A stretch of 35,095 bases of DNA from assembly GCA_030429935.1 (NCBI GenBank), contig JAUIGH010000004.1, positions 1-35,095 of the forward strand, read 5' to 3'. Origin of the DNA: a bacterium (lineage in GTDB: Bacteria > Patescibacteriota > Saccharimonadia > Saccharimonadales > Saccharimonadaceae). The notes below the pieces were generated by a model. The model saw only the letters and a list, made by a program, of their open reading frames with translations. It was not told the DNA's origin and did no database searches. Below, piece after piece: positions 19,702 to 29,353 of this stretch (position 1 is its first letter; every line of letters begins with the position of its first letter). The position numbers and the translations under genes were made by a program.

Positions 19702-21642
19702 CTACTTCTCGTCGACGACTTCGGCTTCGGCGGCTTCATCGTCCTTTTTCTTTTTCGACTTTTTGCCCTTCGAATCTTTGACTTCTGACTCCGATTCACC
19801 AGCTGCAGCGTCGCCAGATTCACCCGCTTCTTTGGCAGCTTCTTCGTACAGCTTGGCGCCGATTGGCATGATTGTATCGTTCAGCTCTTTGGCGGCTGCT
19901 TCCAACGCGTCTTTGTCAGCTTTGTCGTCTTTCAGCACAGCTTCCGCTTTGTCTGCTGCGTCAGTGATGGCTTTTTTGTCGTCATCACTGATCTTGTCTT
20001 TGTGCTCGTCTGGCAGTTTCTTTGCCTGGTAAACGGCGTTTTCGAGTGTGTTACGCGCATCAACTGATTCACGCTTGGCTTTGTCTTCATCGGCGTGGGC
20101 TTCGGCGTCTTTTTGGGCAGCTTCGATGTCTTCTTTCGACATGTTGCCTGATTCTTGGATGGTAATCGACTGTTCTTTGCCCGTTCCTTTGTCTTTGGCA
20201 GTCACATTCAAGAGGCCGTTAGCGTCGATATTAAACGTCACTTCAATCTGCGGCACGCCGCGCGGTGCCGGTGCGATACCGTCCAGGACGAATCGTCCGA
20301 GTGATTTGTTGTCGGCGCTCATTTCGCGCTCTCCCTGCAGGACGTGGATTTCGACTTGCGGCTGGTTGTCCGCAGCGGTAGAAAACGTCTCTGATTTGCT
20401 GGTCGGCACGGTGGTGTTGCGCTCGATCAGCTTTGTCGTCACGCCGCCCATGGTCTCGATACCAAGACTCAGTGGTGTTACGTCGAGGAGCAACACGTCT
20501 TTGACATCACCCTGCAACACACCAGCCTGGATAGCCGCGCCGACAGCGACGACTTCGTCCGGGTTCACGCCCTGCATTGGGTCTTTGCCAAAAATCTTCT
20601 TGACCTTCTCGACAACGGCTGGCATACGGGTCATACCGCCGACCAGGACGATGCTGTTGATGTCGCTTGATTTCAGTTTGGCGTCTTTGAGAGCTTTTTC
20701 GACAGGCCCAGCCAGGCGGTCGATTAGATCTGCAACTAGTTCTTCCAGTTTCGAGCGTGTCAATTTGTATTCGAAGTGCTTTGGACCATCGGCATCAGCC
20801 GTGATAAATGGCAGGTTGACTTCGTATTCGTTGGTGCTCGATAGCTCTTTTTTAGCTTTTTCAGCTTCGTCTTTCAGGCGCTGCAGAGCGGCTTTATCAC
20901 CCGATAGGTCGACGCCTTCGTCGTTTTTGAATTGCTCGATAAAGTGGTCAACGATGCGGTTGTCAAAGTCCTCACCGCCTAGGTGTGTGTCACCATTGGT
21001 GCTCTTGACTTCAAACACGCCGTCGCCGAGCTCCAGGACCGAGACGTCAAATGTACCACCACCCAGGTCAAATACCGCGATGGTTTCGTCTTTACCCTGA
21101 TCCAGACCGTAGGCCAGTGCGGCAGCGGTCGGCTCGTTGATGATGCGCTTGACTTCTAGGCCTGCGATTTTGCCGGCATCTTTGGTGGCTTGGCGCTGTG
21201 AGTCGTCGAAGTAGGCCGGCACCGTGATGACGGCTTCGGTGACTGGTTCGCCTAGGTGCTTTTCGGCGTCTGATTTAATCTTGCCCAGGATCATGGCCGA
21301 GACTTCTTCTGGCGTGTATTCTTTGTCGCCCATCTTTACGGCGACACCAGATTTGTGCTCGACGATTTCGTATGGCATGATGCCGAGGTCTTTTTGGACT
21401 TCTTTGTCTTTGAACTTGCGACCAATTAGCCGCTTGACGCCATAGATAGTGTTTTTGGCGTTTGTCACACGCTGACGCTGTGCGACTTGACCGACCAGAC
21501 GGTCGCCTTTTTTGTTGATGGCGACGACGCTTGGTGTCGTGCGGTTGCCTTCGGCGTTGGCGATAACTTCTGGCTTGCCGGCTACCATGTACGCAAACGC
21601 ACTGTTGGTGGTACCGAGGTCAATTCCGATAATTTTTCCCAT
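19702..21642 (-). CDS. dnaK: Chaperone DnaK
   Basis: [52 protein letters not shown]. Confidence 0.98.
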   Translation of the reverse strand: MGKIIGIDLGTTNSAFAYMVAGKPEVIANAEGNRTTPSVVAINKKGDRLVGQVAQRQRVTNAKNTIYGVKRLIGRKFKDKEVQKDLGIMPYEIVEHKSGVAVKMGDKEYTPEEVSAMILGKIKSDAEKHLGEPVTEAVITVPAYFDDSQRQATKDAGKIAGLEVKRIINEPTAAALAYGLDQGKDETIAVFDLGGGTFDVSVLELGDGVFEVKSTNGDTHLGGEDFDNRIVDHFIEQFKNDEGVDLSGDKAALQRLKDEAEKAKKELSSTNEYEVNLPFITADADGPKHFEYKLTRSKLEELVADLIDRLAGPVEKALKDAKLKSSDINSIVLVGGMTRMPAVVEKVKKIFGKDPMQGVNPDEVVAVGAAIQAGVLQGDVKDVLLLDVTPLSLGIETMGGVTTKLIERNTTVPTSKSETFSTAADNQPQVEIHVLQGEREMSADNKSLGRFVLDGIAPAPRGVPQIEVTFNIDANGLLNVTAKDKGTGKEQSITIQESGNMSKEDIEAAQKDAEAHADEDKAKRESVDARNTLENAVYQAKKLPDEHKDKISDDDKKAITDAADKAEAVLKDDKADKDALEAAAKELNDTIMPIGAKLYEEAAKEAGESGDAAAGESESEVKDSKGKKSKKKKDDEAAEAEVVDEK

Positions 21643-21692
21643 GATATGTTGTTCCTCCGTGTTATATATAGATTTTGCTTAAGGGGGACGAT

Positions 21693-21719
21693 CTGGCACT
21701 CCTCGCAAGTGAGCGCCAG
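21693..21719 (-). promoter_or_regulatory. Second CIRCE-like element in the dnaK leader
   Basis: CTGGCACTC-N9-GAGCGCCAG (one G/T mismatch), downstream of the -10. Confidence 0.8.
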
Positions 21720-21740
21720 ATACTGTGTCCAGTATAAGCA

Positions 21741-21769
21741 GTTGGCACTCTCATGTCAAGAGTGCCAAC
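21741..21769 (-). promoter_or_regulatory. CIRCE element of dnaK with embedded -35
   Basis: GTTGGCACTC-N9-GAGTGCCAAC; minus strand TTGACA-17-TATACT. Confidence 0.95.
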
Positions 21770-21786
21770 TAAGATTTTCGCCTCCG

Positions 21787-22590
21787 TTAGGCTGATGTTT
21801 TTCGCGTAAACACGTATGTCGCGACGGGCATAGCCACAACGATGATGCCGACCAGCCACAGCAGTGCAATCCACCACGAATCGCCGAGCGGCGTACCGAT
21901 CAGCAGCGCACGATAGGTATCGACGATGTGGGTAATCGGCTGATGTTCAGCGAATCCGCGCAACCACGAGCTCATGGTTTCGGGGTCGACAAACGCGCTA
22001 CTGGCAAATGTCAGCGGAAAGACTGTCACGAACGTCAGCCATTGTACGCCTTCGACACTCTTTGAAACGATGCCGAGGATAGCTGATAGCCACGAAAACG
22101 CCAGCGTCAGCAGCACCGTCAATAAAATCAGCAGCAACCAATCGACGAAGCTTGCATCGGGCCGAAACCCAATCACAAATCCAGCAACAATCAGAACTAC
22201 TGCAGAAATCATATTGCGCAGCACGTCTGATACCACGTGGCCATTGAGCACGGCGATGTCACTCATCGGCAGGCTGCGAAAGCGATCGATGATGCCTTTT
22301 TGCAGGTCATTTGCCACCGCGATCGCTGTGGTCGTCGATCCAAACGCCAGGGTCTGGACGATCAGCCCAGCCATCAGATAATTCGTATAACTGTCGTCAC
22401 TACCGACGTTGATCGCGCCCGAATAGACGGCGGTAAACAGCACCAAAAACATAATCGGCTGAAAAAATGTGCCCAGCAGCTGATCGGTATTGCGCAGTAT
22501 GTGGCGCGAACTGCGCAAAATCATCACCCATGAATCACGCAGCGACGACACGATCGCCGGCTGTTTCGATACTTCGATATTTGTTGCCAT
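21787..22590 (-). CDS. ABC-2 type transporter permease (DrrB-like)
   Basis: Polytopic ORF directly after an ABC ATPase; LLGTFFQPIMFLVLFTAVYSGAI, LQKGIIDRFRSLPMSDIAVLNGHV. Confidence 0.88.
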   Translation of the reverse strand: MATNIEVSKQPAIVSSLRDSWVMILRSSRHILRNTDQLLGTFFQPIMFLVLFTAVYSGAINVGSDDSYTNYLMAGLIVQTLAFGSTTTAIAVANDLQKGIIDRFRSLPMSDIAVLNGHVVSDVLRNMISAVVLIVAGFVIGFRPDASFVDWLLLILLTVLLTLAFSWLSAILGIVSKSVEGVQWLTFVTVFPLTFASSAFVDPETMSSWLRGFAEHQPITHIVDTYRALLIGTPLGDSWWIALLWLVGIIVVAMPVATYVFTRKTSA

Positions 22591-22591
22591 G

Positions 22592-23530
22592 TTATGAATC
22601 CTTTTTGTCGGTTAGTTGTAGAAATACGTCGTCGAGCGTCGGTTTTTGGATTGCCATAGAAGCGATGTTGATCTTGGCGCGAGATAGCTTGGACAATACC
22701 TGTCGCACGTCGGCGTTGGTATCGTTGATCTTGATCGTCACGGTTAGTGATTTGTCATCGTCGCCAGTTAGCGATGATACGAGGAGTTTTTTCGCCGCAT
22801 CATACGTCGCGATGTCGTCAAATGTCAGCTCGAGGCGATCATTACCGATCTTACTCTTGAGCTCTTTTGCGGTGCCTTCGGCGATAACTTTGCCGTGGTC
22901 GATCACCACGATCCGATCCGCCAGCTGATCGGCTTCTTCGAGATACTGCGTCGTGAGCAATATGGTCGTGCCCTGACTTTTGAGTTTTTCGATGATCTTC
23001 CACATCGCCAAACGACTGCGCGGATCCAGACCAGTCGTTGGTTCGTCGAGAAAAATCACCGGTGGCGTGGCAATCAAACTGACCGCGAGATCGAGTCGGC
23101 GACGCATACCACCCGAATATGTCTTGGCTGGCCGATCAGCGGCATCGACCAAGTCAAAATCGTGCAAGAGCTCGTCAGCTCGCTGACGGGCGCTGCGACT
23201 GGTCAACCGATACAGTAAGCCGACCATTTCTAAGTTTTCACGGCCAGTCAGTAGCTCGTCGACGGCGGCCGATTGTCCGGTCAGACCGATGACCGATCGC
23301 ACCTCGTCCGGCTGGGTTTTCACATCGTAGCCATCGATTGTCAGCGTGCCGCTGTCATAGCCCAGTAGCGTACTGAGTGCGCGAACTGTCGTGGTCTTGC
23401 CGGCGCCATTTGGACCGAGTAACGCCACCATGCTGCCGCGCTTGACGCGAAACGAGACGCCTTTTAGGACACTGGTTTTACCGTATGATTTCTTGAGATT
23501 TTTGATAACAATTGCATCAGATGTAGCCAT
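22592..23530 (-). CDS. ABC transporter ATP-binding protein (DrrA-like)
   Basis: GPNGAGKTTTVRALSTLL, YSGGMRRRLDLAVSLI, PVIFLDEPTTGLDPRSR. Confidence 0.95.
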   Translation of the reverse strand: MATSDAIVIKNLKKSYGKTSVLKGVSFRVKRGSMVALLGPNGAGKTTTVRALSTLLGYDSGTLTIDGYDVKTQPDEVRSVIGLTGQSAAVDELLTGRENLEMVGLLYRLTSRSARQRADELLHDFDLVDAADRPAKTYSGGMRRRLDLAVSLIATPPVIFLDEPTTGLDPRSRLAMWKIIEKLKSQGTTILLTTQYLEEADQLADRIVVIDHGKVIAEGTAKELKSKIGNDRLELTFDDIATYDAAKKLLVSSLTGDDDKSLTVTIKINDTNADVRQVLSKLSRAKINIASMAIQKPTLDDVFLQLTDKKDS

Positions 23531-23566
23531 CGGGCGGTTCCTCGTACAAATGTACGCTCAGTTGAT

Positions 23567-24034
23567 TTATTGCTTGGTGACACGGACCATGGCGTGACGA
23601 ATCACGCGGTCGTGGAGTTTGTAGCCAGCTTGCAGCTCTTCGGCGATGACTTCGTGTTCTCCCTCGGAATCTTCATCGAATTGCACGGCTTGGTGCAACT
23701 CGGGGTCAAACGCCACACCGGCCGTCGCATCGATACGCTCGACGCCCAAATCAGCCAGCACACCGTCCAGTTGTTTGATCAATCCGCTTATACCACGCAC
23801 CCACTGGTGTTCAGCGATGTCTTCGGGGATGTGAGCTATAGCGCGCTCGACGTTGTCGATCACCGGCAGCATCTGCATGGTTGCTTTTTCGGCGCCGACC
23901 GCCCGAGCATGGTCACGATCACGTTCAGATTGTTTGCGGTAGTTTTCGAAATCCGCGCGTAGTCGCTGAATATCGATAGTCAATTCAGCGATTTGCTGGT
24001 CTTTGGCGTCAGGTTTGTCGGTCTTTTTTGGCAT
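23567..24034 (-). CDS. grpE: Nucleotide exchange factor GrpE
   Basis: RLRADFENYRKQSERDRDHAR, MLPVIDNVERAI, GVERIDATAGVAFDPELHQAV. Confidence 0.93.
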   Translation of the reverse strand: MPKKTDKPDAKDQQIAELTIDIQRLRADFENYRKQSERDRDHARAVGAEKATMQMLPVIDNVERAIAHIPEDIAEHQWVRGISGLIKQLDGVLADLGVERIDATAGVAFDPELHQAVQFDEDSEGEHEVIAEELQAGYKLHDRVIRHAMVRVTKQ

Positions 24035-24036
24035 CG

Positions 24037-24744
24037 TTATAACATCTCCTCTAGTTTAGTTCCGGCATGGCTGACCAGGCGCATGGTGCGGGCGTAATCC
24101 TGGCGCGTCGGGCCGAGCACGCCGATATAGCTCTGGTCACTGAATGGTGAGCGGAATTTGCTAATAATTAGTGTTGAGCCGCTAGTTTTGCCGACCGGGT
24201 TTTCGGCACCGATGTATACATTCAGCGGTTCGTTTGGTGCGGCTTCGCGTAGCCACGGCTCGAGGTTATCGAGCAATCGCGCGACTTGTTGCGCGTGATC
24301 GCCGATCAAAAACTCCGGCTGCGAAAACAAATTGCCTATACCGTTGAGATACAGTTCGTCGCCGATCGTCGCTAGCCCCAAGTTGTGCGTCAATTCGACG
24401 AGGCTATCGACGGCGCCGCGGATGGCGCGATCCGCCCGGCTGGTGTGCGACGACACGCGTGCGTCGATAGCGCGGGCGCCACGCGTCAGCTTTGGCGTGT
24501 CGGCCATCTCGGCGGCGGTCAGTGTGTTGACGTACATGCGGTAACCTTTGTCGGTGGGGATACGACCGGCGCTGGTGTGCGGCGCTTTGATCAGGCCGGC
24601 TTCTTCCAGTTTGGCCATCTCGCTCCGAATCGTCGCGCTCGACACGCCGAATAGCTTGGCCAACGTCACGCTGCCGACCGGCGACGCGATCTCGGCATAC
24701 TGCTCGATGATGGCAGCCAATATCTGGGCTTGTCGTTCTGTCAT
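24037..24744 (-). CDS. hrcA: Heat-inducible transcription repressor HrcA
   Basis: MTERQAQILAAIIEQYAEIASPVGSVTLAKLFGVSSATIRSEMAKLEEAGLI..HTSAGRIPTDKGYRMYV; CIRCE sites nearby. Confidence 0.95.
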   Translation of the reverse strand: MTERQAQILAAIIEQYAEIASPVGSVTLAKLFGVSSATIRSEMAKLEEAGLIKAPHTSAGRIPTDKGYRMYVNTLTAAEMADTPKLTRGARAIDARVSSHTSRADRAIRGAVDSLVELTHNLGLATIGDELYLNGIGNLFSQPEFLIGDHAQQVARLLDNLEPWLREAAPNEPLNVYIGAENPVGKTSGSTLIISKFRSPFSDQSYIGVLGPTRQDYARTMRLVSHAGTKLEEML

Positions 24745-24767
24745 ATTACTCGACAGTATAGCGTAAT

Positions 24768-24794
24768 TTGGCACTCTGCGTCAATGAGTGCTAA
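24768..24794 (-). promoter_or_regulatory. CIRCE element of hrcA with embedded -35
   Basis: TTGGCACTC-N9-GAGTGCTAA; minus strand TTGACG-18-TATACT. Confidence 0.93.
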
Positions 24795-25357
24795 GAGTGT
24801 TGCCACTGCCTGTACTGCTCGAGAATATGTTCGACGACTTGATCGAGATTGTACTGCGAAGTATCTATCACTAAATCGTAATTATCAGCAACAGCGGGGT
24901 CAATATCATATAGCTTTTTGTAACGCTTATTCTCGCTGGCCAGACGAGCATCGAGCTGCTTGGCATATTCGTCCACAGACTCAGGCACCTCTTCGTTCGC
25001 ATCGCGTCGTTCGTGCATCTGATCGATTATCCGCTGTGCGGCAATGGTCGTCGGCAAATCCAAATATACTTTGAATGATTTCGACATCCAATGCCATGCC
25101 GTACGTGAATCAATTACCTTTCGATTGTCGTGTTCGCCTATTTCACGTAATCTTTGATCAACCAAATGATCGATCGTGGCGTCTTTTTCAGCTGCAACGT
25201 TAGCGTCTAGCACATTTTGTGACTGCTCGGCTGCGATAGTTCGAAACAAGTCTCCTGACGAAAAGTGGTCGTACCCTAGTTTCTTAGCTAATAGCTTGGC
25301 AGTTGATGACTTTCCGCTACCTAACTTGCCTGCAATGGTTATGATGTCTTTTTTCAT
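24791..25357 (-). CDS. Cytidylate kinase-like P-loop kinase
   Basis: MKKDIITIAGKLGSGKSSTAKLLAKKLGYDHFSSGDLFRTIA, IDSRTAWHWM. Confidence 0.8.
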   Translation of the reverse strand: MKKDIITIAGKLGSGKSSTAKLLAKKLGYDHFSSGDLFRTIAAEQSQNVLDANVAAEKDATIDHLVDQRLREIGEHDNRKVIDSRTAWHWMSKSFKVYLDLPTTIAAQRIIDQMHERRDANEEVPESVDEYAKQLDARLASENKRYKKLYDIDPAVADNYDLVIDTSQYNLDQVVEHILEQYRQWQHS

Positions 25358-25364
25358 ATACTTC

Positions 25365-26315
25365 CTAATCTCTTTTTAGCATGACTGTAAATGCTTCTGA
25401 CGGTATGTCTACTTTACCAAATCGCTTCATGCGTTGCTTGCCTTTTTTTTGCTTGGCGAGGACTTTTTTCTTGCGCGAGACGTCGCCGCCGTAGAGACCT
25501 TTGGTGACGTCTTTGCGATAGGCCGAGATGTCTTCGCGGGCGATGAACTTACCGCCGATGCCAGCCTGCAAGGCGACTTGGAAGCTCTGGCGCGGGATGA
25601 CATCTTTGAGTTTGCCGACGATCTCACGGCCGAGCGATTGCGATTCGCTGCGGTGCGCCATGACGCTGAGTGCGTCGACCATCTCGCCGGCGACGTAAAA
25701 GTCCACGCGCACCAAGTCTTCTTCGTGATAGCCAGCTAGTTCGTAGTTGAAGCTGCCGTAGCCGCTGGTCACGCTCTTGAGCTGGTCGTAAAAGTCCGTC
25801 AAGAGGTTTGCGAGCGGCGCTTCAAAACTAATCAACGCGCGCTCGTCGATGTAGCTGAGATTTTTTTGCCGACCGCGTTTACTGACAACCAATTGGATGA
25901 CCGCGCCAACATACTCGCTCGGTACGATGATCTCGCCGTTGATCCATGGCTCACGGATTGCTGCGATATTCGTCCGGTCCGGTAATTCGCTGGCCGATTT
26001 GATATCGAGTTCGCTGCCGTCGTTCATCGTCACTTGATAGTCGGTCGATGGATTCGTAACGACGAGATCCAGATTGTATTCGCGCTCCAATCGCTCGCGG
26101 ATAATATCCATATGTAGCAAACCGAGAAAACCGATGCGTACACCAAAGCCGAGCACCGGCGAGTTTTCTGGCTCGAATTGCAGCGCACTGTCACTCAAGC
26201 TAAGCTTTTCGATGGCATCTTTGAGATCATTGTAGTCTTCGTTCGACACCGGAAAAAACCCCGCATAGACGAACGGTTTAATTTCTTTGTATCCGGGTAG
26301 TGGTTGAACGCTCAC
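25365..26315 (-). CDS. lepA: LepA/EF4 C-terminal half (domain III onward), GTG start
   Basis: QPLPGYKEIKPFVYAGFFPVSNEDYNDLKDAIEKLSLSDSALQFEPENSPVLGFGVRIGFLGLLHMDIIRERLEREYNLDL...VAKRG-type C-terminus KQKKGKQRMKRFGKVDIPSEAF. Confidence 0.95.
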   Translation of the reverse strand: MSVQPLPGYKEIKPFVYAGFFPVSNEDYNDLKDAIEKLSLSDSALQFEPENSPVLGFGVRIGFLGLLHMDIIRERLEREYNLDLVVTNPSTDYQVTMNDGSELDIKSASELPDRTNIAAIREPWINGEIIVPSEYVGAVIQLVVSKRGRQKNLSYIDERALISFEAPLANLLTDFYDQLKSVTSGYGSFNYELAGYHEEDLVRVDFYVAGEMVDALSVMAHRSESQSLGREIVGKLKDVIPRQSFQVALQAGIGGKFIAREDISAYRKDVTKGLYGGDVSRKKKVLAKQKKGKQRMKRFGKVDIPSEAFTVMLKRD

Positions 26316-26875
26316 GTTTCAATCACCTCAAACTCACCTTCGCGAATTCGTACTGTCGGGACATTCGGAAACATATTCGCAAGCTCGTCAGTTCGCTTAA
26401 CACTCCGCGACTCTTTATGGTCGTCAGCATCATAGTGGACCGCCAAGTTTATGGGTAAAACTGCCAACCCTTGTTTAATGCTTTCGTGGCCCAGAAAATG
26501 CTCCGAGAGATAGTTCGCACCAGCAGACGATCCAATGTGGACTTTGTCTTTGAGCAACGACATATAGTCATCGAGTGGTTGAATATTTCTTAATAACACC
26601 GCAGTGGTCCCGCCATGAACATAAACGACATTTGCCCACGCCATGACTTCCTGATAATTATCGAGTGTCACAAGCTTACGTTCAACCGTTGGAAAATGTT
26701 CAGCAAACCACGGTTGGTAATCATCAAAACGCTGCTGCATACTTTCCAAACCACTGGCAAAATACACATCAGCAAGTTTGATAGAATCAAGCCTTGAATA
26801 CAGCTCTTCGTGTAGTTTTCTCGCAAAATCAGGCATTTTGCGATCAGCACCACCGCATAGAATATATGTTCCCAC
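26312..26875 (-). CDS. Peptidase S51 / type 1 glutamine-amidotransferase-like protein (GTG start)
   Basis: (M/V)GTYILCGGADRKMPDF, VVYVHGGTTAVLLR, VHIGSSAGANYLSEHF (GxSAGA nucleophile elbow). Confidence 0.8.
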   Translation of the reverse strand: MGTYILCGGADRKMPDFARKLHEELYSRLDSIKLADVYFASGLESMQQRFDDYQPWFAEHFPTVERKLVTLDNYQEVMAWANVVYVHGGTTAVLLRNIQPLDDYMSLLKDKVHIGSSAGANYLSEHFLGHESIKQGLAVLPINLAVHYDADDHKESRSVKRTDELANMFPNVPTVRIREGEFEVIET

Positions 26876-27720
26876 TATAACTGCTCCTTCGTCACATGTT
26901 TTTTCAACGTCACCGTATCGCCTACTTTCGCATCACGAGTCGTTTTGAGGTTAGTAACGATGTAGCCGATTTCGCCGGTCGCGAGACTCGGGTCGGCGGT
27001 CATCGTTGGACTCAGGTGACCGACTTCCAGCGCCAGCCCATTCGCGCCCGTGGCCATCATGTGAATCTGCGCGCCTTTTACGATCTCACCATCGACCACG
27101 CGCACGTACAGGATGACGCCGCGATAATCGTCGTAGTAACTATCGAATATCAACGCCCGTGTCGGGTCGTCTGTCTGACCAGTCGGTGCTGGTACGCGCT
27201 CGACGATGGCGTCCAGTACTTGCTCGACGTTTTCGCCTGTCTTGGCACTGATCTTGATAATGTCGGATTCATCGCAGTCCAACAAACTGATAACTTCCAG
27301 TGACACCCGCTCGACATCCGCCGCTGGCAAATCGACTTTGTTGAGCACCGGGATGATCGTCAGGTCTTGCTCCATGGCCAGATAGACATTTGCCAGTGTC
27401 TGCGCCTGGATACCCTGGCTGGCATCGACGACCAACACAGCGCCCTCGCAGGCTTGCAGACTGCGCGAGACTTCGTAACTAAAATCAACATGTCCGGGTG
27501 TATCGATCAGGTTCAAATCAATTCCCTGGTACTGCATACGGACCGGCGCGAGCTTGATGGTGATGCCTTTTTCTTGCTCGAGCTCCATGCTATCAAGTAA
27601 TTGACCGCGCTTCATATCGCGCTTTTCGACCGTGCCGGTCATCTCCATCATGCGATCGGCCAGTGTCGATTTGCCATGATCGATGTGGGCGATGATACAA
27701 AAATTGCGAATCTGCTGCAT
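26875..27720 (-). CDS. lepA: LepA/EF4 N-terminal half (GTPase plus domain II)
   Basis: [96 protein letters not shown]; ends [17 protein letters not shown]. Confidence 0.95.
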   Translation of the reverse strand: MQQIRNFCIIAHIDHGKSTLADRMMEMTGTVEKRDMKRGQLLDSMELEQEKGITIKLAPVRMQYQGIDLNLIDTPGHVDFSYEVSRSLQACEGAVLVVDASQGIQAQTLANVYLAMEQDLTIIPVLNKVDLPAADVERVSLEVISLLDCDESDIIKISAKTGENVEQVLDAIVERVPAPTGQTDDPTRALIFDSYYDDYRGVILYVRVVDGEIVKGAQIHMMATGANGLALEVGHLSPTMTADPSLATGEIGYIVTNLKTTRDAKVGDTVTLKKHVTKEQL

Positions 27721-27721
27721 A

Positions 27722-29344
27722 CTAACGCCGCCTCGCAAAGATCACTGTACTGATCCGCGCCATGACTTGTTTGGCTTCGACCAGCCCCATCTGCGCCGAA
27801 ATCAACACGTATACGATGCCGCTGACAGCCACGATGGCCGCAAACTTTGGTATGGTCGAACTGAGGCTGAGGTCGTCGCGCTCAAACTGCAGTAGCTGTA
27901 CTGTCGTATAGGTCGCTAATGCCATAAATCCAGCCGCGCTGGCCATCCGCCCGATCGCACTGATAAATGGCATGTCGATCAAACCACCAGGCAGTCGCCG
28001 CTGGATGATAGCCAACAATACGATAACTTCGACGACAGCGACGATCGACTGAGCGTAGGCCAGTCCGTAAGCTCCCATGTTGAGGCTCATCGTGAACCAG
28101 ATCGCTAGCGCGACATTGAGGCTGATGGCAAAAATCGAAACATACAACGGCGTCTTTGTATCCTGCTGGGCATAAAAACTGCGCGAAGCGATGTGATAAA
28201 TCGTCCGGAACAGCATTGCTATCACCAATGCACCCAAGATACCAGCGATCAATGGATCACCACCCTTTTTGATAAAGCTGACCACGTACCCGCGGGCGAG
28301 GAAGGTAATCACGGCGATTGGCAGTGCAATCCAGACGATCACCCGGATGGCTTGCTGCAACTCTTTGCGAAATAAGTCTTTGCGGTCTTCGTTGAGACGC
28401 TCGGTCAGGCTCGGGAACACAGCTGTCGAAATCGCCACACCGACCAAGTTGACCGGCATCATGTGCAGCACCGACGCCTGGTCATACGCACGCACCGTAC
28501 CGCTGGCCATGCGTGACGCTAGGTTGGTCTCGACGAAACCGACCATGTAGTCCATGCCCTGATCGAACGACCTCGCCGGCAGTAGCCGCAATACATCGCG
28601 AAATCCGCGGTTACGCCAAAAGACTTTGAACTGATAATCAAACCCGAGCCCGATGAGGCCGATCGAGCTGACTACCAACTGCAAAGCCGCCCCGAGCACC
28701 ACGCCGAGTGCTACGCCCATGATGCCGCCGGCGAAGACTTCTTGGCCAAAGATCGAAATGCCATCCGTGAAATACAATGCGCCAATAATAATACCGATGT
28801 TGTACATAGCCGGCGCCAGCGCATAAAACGTATAGCGCCCGACCGCCTGCTGCATACTGGCGATGACGGTCGCGATCGCAAATAGAAATGGATTGACGGC
28901 GATGACGCGCATCAAACTAGTCGCCAGCTGCAAGCCTTCTTCATCAAATCCCGGGCTGATCAGGTAGACGATTTGCTCGGCAAAAACCATGATCAATATC
29001 GTCGCCACAAACGTCACCAGGGCCATAAAGTTGATCATGCTGGTGCTCAGTTGCCAGGCGGATTCTTTGTTGCCGGTCGACAGGCGTTTGGTGAACACCG
29101 GGATAAATGTCACGCTGAGCGCTCCGGACACCAGGATAAAGAACATAAAATCCGGCACCTTAAACGCCGCCGTATAAGCGTCGATCGCTACCGGATAGGT
29201 ATCGAGATAGAGCGAGTTCAGCAAACGATCTCGGTACAGCCCCAGCAAGCTGCCGACCAGCAGCGAGCCAGACAAGAGCCAAGCGGCTGAGGATACACTC
29301 AGCCGCTGATTAGCCCGGGAGACGACTCGCGATACACGTCCCAT
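27722..29344 (-). CDS. murJ: Lipid II flippase MurJ/MviN
   Basis: 540-aa polytopic [56 protein letters not shown]-type [13 protein letters not shown]. Confidence 0.9.
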   Translation of the reverse strand: MGRVSRVVSRANQRLSVSSAAWLLSGSLLVGSLLGLYRDRLLNSLYLDTYPVAIDAYTAAFKVPDFMFFILVSGALSVTFIPVFTKRLSTGNKESAWQLSTSMINFMALVTFVATILIMVFAEQIVYLISPGFDEEGLQLATSLMRVIAVNPFLFAIATVIASMQQAVGRYTFYALAPAMYNIGIIIGALYFTDGISIFGQEVFAGGIMGVALGVVLGAALQLVVSSIGLIGLGFDYQFKVFWRNRGFRDVLRLLPARSFDQGMDYMVGFVETNLASRMASGTVRAYDQASVLHMMPVNLVGVAISTAVFPSLTERLNEDRKDLFRKELQQAIRVIVWIALPIAVITFLARGYVVSFIKKGGDPLIAGILGALVIAMLFRTIYHIASRSFYAQQDTKTPLYVSIFAISLNVALAIWFTMSLNMGAYGLAYAQSIVAVVEVIVLLAIIQRRLPGGLIDMPFISAIGRMASAAGFMALATYTTVQLLQFERDDLSLSSTIPKFAAIVAVSGIVYVLISAQMGLVEAKQVMARISTVIFARRR

Positions 29345-29353
29345 GCATGCTAC

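Noticed and set aside
20048-21100. 350-aa plus-strand ORF
   Set aside because: Entirely antisense to dnaK with low-complexity Ser/Thr/Pro-rich translation; a shadow ORF.
25365-27720. Intein or simple frameshift explanation for the split lepA
   Set aside because: The intervening sequence has its own start, SD, stop and S51-like motifs, is out of continuous frame with LepA, and lacks intein splice motifs.
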